Assembly (NCBI GenBank): GCA_963580455.1
Contig: OY756967.1
Coordinates: forward strand, 18,150,022-18,214,021
DNA from: Euonymus europaeus
Lineage: Eukaryota > Streptophyta > Magnoliopsida > Celastrales > Celastraceae
Reading direction: 5' to 3'
DNA length: 64,000 bases
A program made the position numbers and the translations under genes. Shown here one piece after another: positions 58,801-64,000 of the stretch; positions within the stretch are counted from its first letter, which is position 1; each line of letters starts with the position of its first letter. The notes below the pieces were generated by a model, which had not been told where the DNA came from, made no database searches, and saw only the letters and a list, made by a program, of their open reading frames with translations.

Positions 58801-58820
58801 TTGGCGCCGTCTGTGGGAAC
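58801..58820 (+). other. Primer binding site of the Tat element
   Basis: TTGGCGCCGTCTGTGGGAAC directly after the LTR. This is the wording typical of Tat-lineage gypsy elements in plants and differs from the Met-tRNA site at 3933. Confidence 0.8.
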
Positions 58821-58842
58821 GACTAAGTTCCATCTTCTTACA

Positions 58843-60083
58843 ATGGTTAGACCTCGAAGAACCAACGTGAATGATCCTGAGACATCTCATGCCCATCATC
58901 TGGTAGACGATGCCGGGCAGCAACACCAAGATCATGGGAATCCTGCAAGGCATGAGGTACCCTTGGATGCACCTCAAGTCCAAGAAGGAGGAAACGTCCA
59001 GGCACCACCACAGGAAGCCGCTGGTCTTCCTATCAGTGCTGCACGGTTTAATCAACTTTGTCAACAAGTGCAGCTCCTCACTGAAATGATGATGGCTAAC
59101 TAGCAAGCCCCATCTTGGACTACTGAGGGGAACGAGGATGATGGAAACTCTGGTTTTCTAGATTCCAGGAGCAAGAAGGGGGATGGGAACCGAGAAGGAA
59201 ACTCCAATACCAATAAGAACACTCATTACTCCCACATCAATGATGATGTCAATAAGCACCTTCAAGAGGTAGACCGCAAGCTAGCAGCCCTACAGAGTCG
59301 CAACATCATTGATGAAATGTGGGACAGTTCCATGACCCCCTGTCTAGGGATATCCTTGAGACAGACATACCTCGTGACTTCTAGCTGCCCAACCTGGAGC
59401 AATATGATGGAAAGAAAGATCCCTATGACCATGTCATGGGATACAAGTCCATGATGGAGTGTCGAGGAGCCTCAGATGCAGTGTTGTGCAAGGCCTTCCC
59501 CTCTACACTTATTGGACCTGCTCGGACATGGTTCATCAACCTTCCTAGGCACAACATTTATAGCTTTTAGAACCTATCTAGGAAGTTCAGTCTCCGATTT
59601 GCAAGTGCTAGGAAGCCCAAAACCACCAACCAAGACTTGATGGTGATTGAACACGAGAAGGGGGAACCATTTCGTGACTTTATTGGAAGATTCAACCAGA
59701 TGTGCCTGGAAATCCCAGATGTACAAATTGCTGTAGCAAATGCTGCTCTGATCAGGACAGTTCTTCATGAGCAGTTCTGCAATTCCTTGTGCACTGATGC
59801 ACCCCAGTCCATGGACGAACTCCTTGCAAGAACTAAGAAATATATCAAGGCAACTGATTCACTGAAGTCTTCTCGATTTGCAGTACGAACCTCTCCTGAT
59901 AGGGCGAGAGGCTCTGGTGAGAGGGGCCGCTCAAGAGGGATGGGAGGTAGCCGGCCAGGCAGTGACAAGAGGTCGGGAAGAGAAGACAACAGGCGAAGAG
60001 ACTAGTCGTCCAGGAAGTTTCAAACTGGTCCGCCACCTGGTCGTTTTAATAATTACACTCCACTAAATGCTCCCCCGAGAACA
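58843..60083 (+). pseudogene. Tat-lineage gag (stops and one frameshift)
   Basis: The first ATG after the primer site opens MVRPRRTNVNDPETS. The gag core follows: LPNLEQYDGKKDPYDHVMGYKSMM, then AFPSTLIGPARTWFINLP and FRDFIGRFNQ. A Gly/Arg-rich tail ends in GPPPGRFNNYTPLN. Lesions are TAG at 59101-59103, a one-base shift at about 59320-59335, TAG at 59382, TAG at 59568 and TAG at 60003. After the shift the frame is continuous with pol. All four stops are TAG, as expected from C-to-T decay of CAG or G-to-A decay of TGG. Confidence 0.9.
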
Positions 60084-63000
60084 GTGCTGAATGAAATAGT
60101 GGCCCAGAACTTGGTCAAATGGCCAAAAGAGATCAGGACCCCTCTAGAGAAGAGGAAGTTCTCAGGCAAGTACTGTAGGTTCCATAAGGACCATGATCAT
60201 GATACTGATGATTCCAGGCAATTGAAAGATGAGATTGAGAAGTTGATAAGAAAAGGACACCTCAAGAAGTACACTGCAAATAGAGAAGAAAAGCGAAAGA
60301 GAGATAATAAAGAAGATGATGACCGTAGAAGATCACGAAGAAGGGAAGACTCTCCTCCACATGAGAGAGGCATGGCAGGAACAATTGACTTCTGTGGTGT
60401 CATTATTGGAGGGTTGGCAGCAGGTGGAGAAAACACATCAGCTAGGAGAGCATATGCTCGCCTTGCTGAGCACCCAACCAAGGAAAAAATGATCAAAAGG
60501 GATGAGGAGGTCATCACATTCTCAGAGAAAGATGAGGAAGGTGTTCAAGTCCCTCACGATGACGCCTTGGTAGTTGATGCAGTGATCGCCAACTTCAACG
60601 TCTTAAAAATCTTGGTAGATAACGGGAGTGCAGCAGACATCCTGTTCTATCACACCTTCAAGGCTATGAAGCTTTCGAAGGATAGGCTAAAGCCAACCTC
60701 AGTACCCTTGTATGGGTTCACAGGAGAGTCAGTCATACCAAAAGGAATGATAACCCTTCCAGTCACATTGGGAACACATCCCAGGACAGTGATGCACATG
60801 GTGGACATGTTGGTAGTTGATGTGAAGGCTTCACACAATGCCATCATAGGAAGAACACTACTTCACAAAGTGAGAGCTGTTGTCTCAATCTATTGTTTGA
60901 AGATGAAATTCTCCACCTCGAAGGGAGTTGGTGAAGTAAAGGGAAATCAGAAGGCTTCCCGGAGTAACTACTTCACTGAACTCAAAGAGAGGAAGAAAGA
61001 AAAGGTCTCAATAGGTAGCCTAGATATGAGGGCAGAAGAGCAGGTGTTCAAACCCACTCTAGTAGAGAAACTCAAGAAAGTTGAGGTCATGGCTGGCTCA
61101 GGACGAAACTTCCATGTTGGATCTCAACTTGGGGAAAGAATGACCAAGGAGATCACTGAACTACTCTTAGCGAGTGTAGGTACTTTTGCATGGAGTGCTG
61201 ATGAGATGCCTGGCATAAGTGCTGAGGTGATAACACATCGACTGAGCATCATACCTGGTGCCAGACCAGTTAAGCAAAAGAGAAGAAACTTTGCTCCCGA
61301 TCGCCAAGAAGTGATCAAGGAAGAGGTAAGGAAGCTGATGGATGCCGACTTCATCAGAGAAGTCCAATACCCTGAATGGCTAGCCAATGTTGTCATGGTA
61401 AGGAAAGCCAATGGAAAATGGAGGATGTGTGTTGATTTCACCGACCTGAATAAATCTTGTCCTAAGGATAGCTATCCACTACCAAAGATTGATCAGCTGG
61501 TAGATGCCACCTCAAGACATCAGCTCCTCAGCTTCTTGGATGCCTATTCAGGGTACCATCAGATAAAAATGCATCCCGAAGACCAAGAAGGAACCTCATT
61601 CATCACCCATGAGGGGACATATTTCTATAAGGTCATGCCATTCGGATTAAAGAATGCAGGAGCCACCTACCAGAGGTTGGTGAACCATATTTTCAGAGAT
61701 CAGATAGGAAAGTCCTTGGAGGCTTATGTGGATGATATGGTGGTAACAAGCAAGAAAGCCGAGGACCACCCTGCTGACCTGCGCAAAGTCTTTCATACGC
61801 TTGATCGGTTTGGAATGAAGCTTAACCCGGAAAAGTGTGCATTTGGAGTGGCATCCGCGAAGTTCCTTGGCTTCTTGGTAACCAGTAGGGGTATTGAGAT
61901 GAATCCCGAAAAAGTTGAAGCAATATTGCAGATGGAGCCACCCACAAATGCCAAGGAGTTTCAAAAGCTGACCGGCCGAGCAGCATCACTAGGGAGGTTC
62001 CTTGCTCAGTCCGGAGACAAGTGCAGACCATTTTTTCAGGCGTTAAAAAAGGCCAAGGAATTCGCATGGACACCTGAGTGTCAAATGGCCTTTGAAAATC
62101 TTAAAGATTATTTAGGCCAATCTCCTCTATTGACTTGTCCAAAAGAAGGTGAAGTCTTATACCTCTACCTAGCAGTATCACAACATGCGGTAAGCGCAGT
62201 GCTGGTAAGTGAGGTAGATAAAGTGCAAAGGCCGGTATATTACACAAGCAGGATGATGGTCAGTGCAGAGACAAGGTACTCCCATGCGGAGAAGCTAGCC
62301 CTGTCGCTGATAGTGGCAGCAAGGAAGCTAAGACCATACTTCCAAGCACACACAATAATTGTCTTGACTGACCAGCCACTAAAACAAGTCCTCCAAAATC
62401 CAGACACTTCAGGAAGACTAGTGAAGTGGGCTATTGAATTGGGAGAGTTTGACATCCAGTATCAGCCAAGGAAGGCTATTAAGGCACAAGCCTTGGCTGA
62501 TTTTATAATTGAATGCTACAGAGTGACCAACCAGGACAATGCCAACACTGCACCTGAACAATGGCAATTGTTTGTGGATGGATCATCCAACCGGGAAGGC
62601 ATCGGTGCTGGCATTCTCCTGCTCGGCCCGGGGGGCATGACCATAGCACATTCCTTGCGATTCAATTTCTAAGCCTCAAACAATGAGGCAGAATATGAGG
62701 CTGTACTGGCAGGACTACGCCTTGCTAAGCAGCTGGAAGTTAAAAATTTGATCGTTCATAGTGACTCACAGTTGGTCACCGAGCAGATCAAAGGAGAATA
62801 TGAAGCAAAATGACCAAGTATGGTTAGGTACTTGACAAAAGTACAGGAACTGATGAAGAGGATACCAAAGGTGGAGGTCAGACAGATACCTAGCGGGGAA
62901 AACTCAAGGGCCGACGTGCTAGCACGGTTGGCGTCCGCCTCCTTAGTACAGGTACCCACTTTAGTTCAAGTGGAGATACTCCCACAAAAGAGCATTGAAG

Positions 63001-64000
63001 TGCAAACTTTGATGGCGGATATTGATGTTGATCATGAGCCGAGTTGGAAGGATCCAATCAAGAAATACTTGGAGGATGAAAGTTTGCCTGAAGTTCGTAA
63101 CCAAACAAAAAGCCTCCGAAAAAGAGCAGCTCGATATACCCTGATCCAGGGAGAGTTGTATCGAAGATTATTCACTCTGCCATATTTGAAATGTCTAGCA
63201 CCCAGAGATGCAGACTATGCACTCCGAGAAGTGCATGAAGGGATATGTGGAAGCCACATAGGATCCAGGACCTTAAGTCATAAGGTGCTGAGATGCGGGT
63301 ACTATTGGCCTACTATGATGAAGGATGCCAAGAAGCTCGTGCAGAAGTGTGATAAGTGTCAGAGGCACTCAAACGTACCCAGGGTAACTTCCTCTGACAT
63401 TATTCCCATGCAAAACCCTTGTCCATTTGCACAATGGGGCATGGATCTCCTTGGACCATTCGTCCAGACAGTAGGGCAGAGGAGAAACCTTATTGTGGTT
63501 GTTGATTATTTCACTAAATGGATGGAGGTGGAGCCATTGGCGACTATCTCAGAACAGAAGGTGATGGACTTAATATGGAGAACTATTGTCTGCAGGTATG
63601 GCTTGCCACAGGCCCTGGTGGTGGACAATGGAAGACAATTTGTTAGCAGAAAGATGCACAAGTTCTGTGAAGACCTTAACATTGACCTAAGGGTTACCTC
63701 TGTAGCACATCCCCAAGCTAATGGTCAGGCAGAGGTTACAAACCGGACCATCCTAGAAGGCTTGAAGAAAAGGCTGGATGGGGCAAAGGGGAGATGGGTT
63801 GAAGAACTACTTAGTGTGCTGTGGTCATACTGCACTACACCCCGAACGTCAACAGGTGAGACTCCATTCTCCCTCTCTTTTGGGACCGAGGCAGTTATCC
63901 CGGTCGAGATTGAAGTCCCTTCACTGAGGACAACCAACTTCGAAGAAACAATGAATGATGAGCTACTACTAAACAACCTTGATCTCCTAGAAGAAACAAG
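60084..64000 (+). pseudogene. Tat-lineage pol: protease, RT, RNase H, archaeal-type RNase H, integrase (runs off window)
   Basis: The protease motif is ILVDNGSAADILF (about 60610). RT has WRMCVDFTDLNKSCPKDSYP, LDAYSGYHQI and catalytic AYVDD (about 61728). The first RNase H follows to about 62515. A second, archaeal-type RNase H (LFVDGSSNREGIGAGI, NNEAEYEAVLAGL, VHSDSQLV; about 62567-62940) marks the Tat lineage. Integrase then shows the HHCC zinc region (about 63230-63365) and the catalytic residues in WGMDLLGPF, VVDNGRQF and GQAEVTN. Two stops break it: TAA at 62670 and TGA at 62811, both inside the second RNase H. The frame is otherwise open to the window end, so this copy is young compared with the other gypsy pieces. 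Confidence 0.95.

Noticed and set aside
1..64000. CRISPR arrays, bacterial operons, rRNA or clear tRNA genes
   Set aside because: None seen. The tandem repeats have no regular unique spacers, and the window is clearly plant nuclear DNA.

Overview
This window is plant nuclear DNA from a eudicot angiosperm. The species cannot be named from the sequence. The plant assignment rests on a 21-exon TSR1 gene with short GT-AG introns, a plant-type single-exon F-box/DUF295 gene, a fragment of the plant GRV2 (DNAJC13) gene, and many plant transposon families: Ty3/gypsy, Ty1/copia, Helitron, MULE, LINE and SINE-like. Only two genes look intact. The rest is nested, decayed repeats.

Layout. 0-0.7 kb has an 88-bp tandem repeat. 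0.8-2.17 kb is a decayed minus-strand gypsy pol with Tat/Athila-like features. 2.17-5.7 kb is a second minus-strand gypsy piece (protease N-half, gag, initiator-Met primer site, LTR), and it abuts head-to-head a plus-strand gypsy pol piece (protease C-half, RT, RNase H; 5.7-7.35 kb). A 71-bp tandem repeat follows. 8.1-11.5 kb holds three copies of one unusual hairpin motif and an unidentified 148-aa ORF. 12.85-16.23 kb looks like a long minus-strand Ogre/Tat-type LTR with its primer site.

The main gene is TSR1 (minus strand, 27133 to 17880), a 40S ribosome assembly factor of 782 aa. All 21 exons could be assembled with consistent phase. Its promoter carries a TATA box, a telo-box and a site II element. 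Upstream of it lie a terminal-inverted-repeat element (27.7-28.4 kb), a gypsy LTR (29.6-31.3 kb) and an 833-bp non-autonomous MULE with a perfect 10-bp target duplication (32.25-33.08 kb).

33.3-45.5 kb is a Ty1/copia element bounded by a 5-bp target duplication. Its left LTR is split by a 5.6-kb non-autonomous Helitron (34176-39784). The Helitron carries exon-like gene scraps and an internal second Helitron-type 3' end. The F-box gene follows (48043 to 46862, minus), then a LINE fragment and a GRV2 pseudogene fragment.

50.9-55.4 kb is an AT-rich array of about 182-bp tandem repeats. It is divided into two blocks, each preceded by a related ~0.6-kb non-tandem block, which gives a ~3.1-kb higher-order structure. 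After it come a decayed FAR1/MULE transposase (55.9-57.3 kb, minus) and a Tat-lineage gypsy element (58.2 kb to the window end, plus) with a clear LTR, primer site, gag, protease, RT, two RNase H domains and integrase, broken by a few stops and one frameshift.

The strongest candidates for something unusual are the segmented 182-bp array, the Helitron-in-LTR nest with two 3' termini, the conserved hairpin triplet around the 148-aa ORF, and the head-to-head gypsy rearrangement with a W-box-rich LTR. No coherent new multi-gene system is evident.
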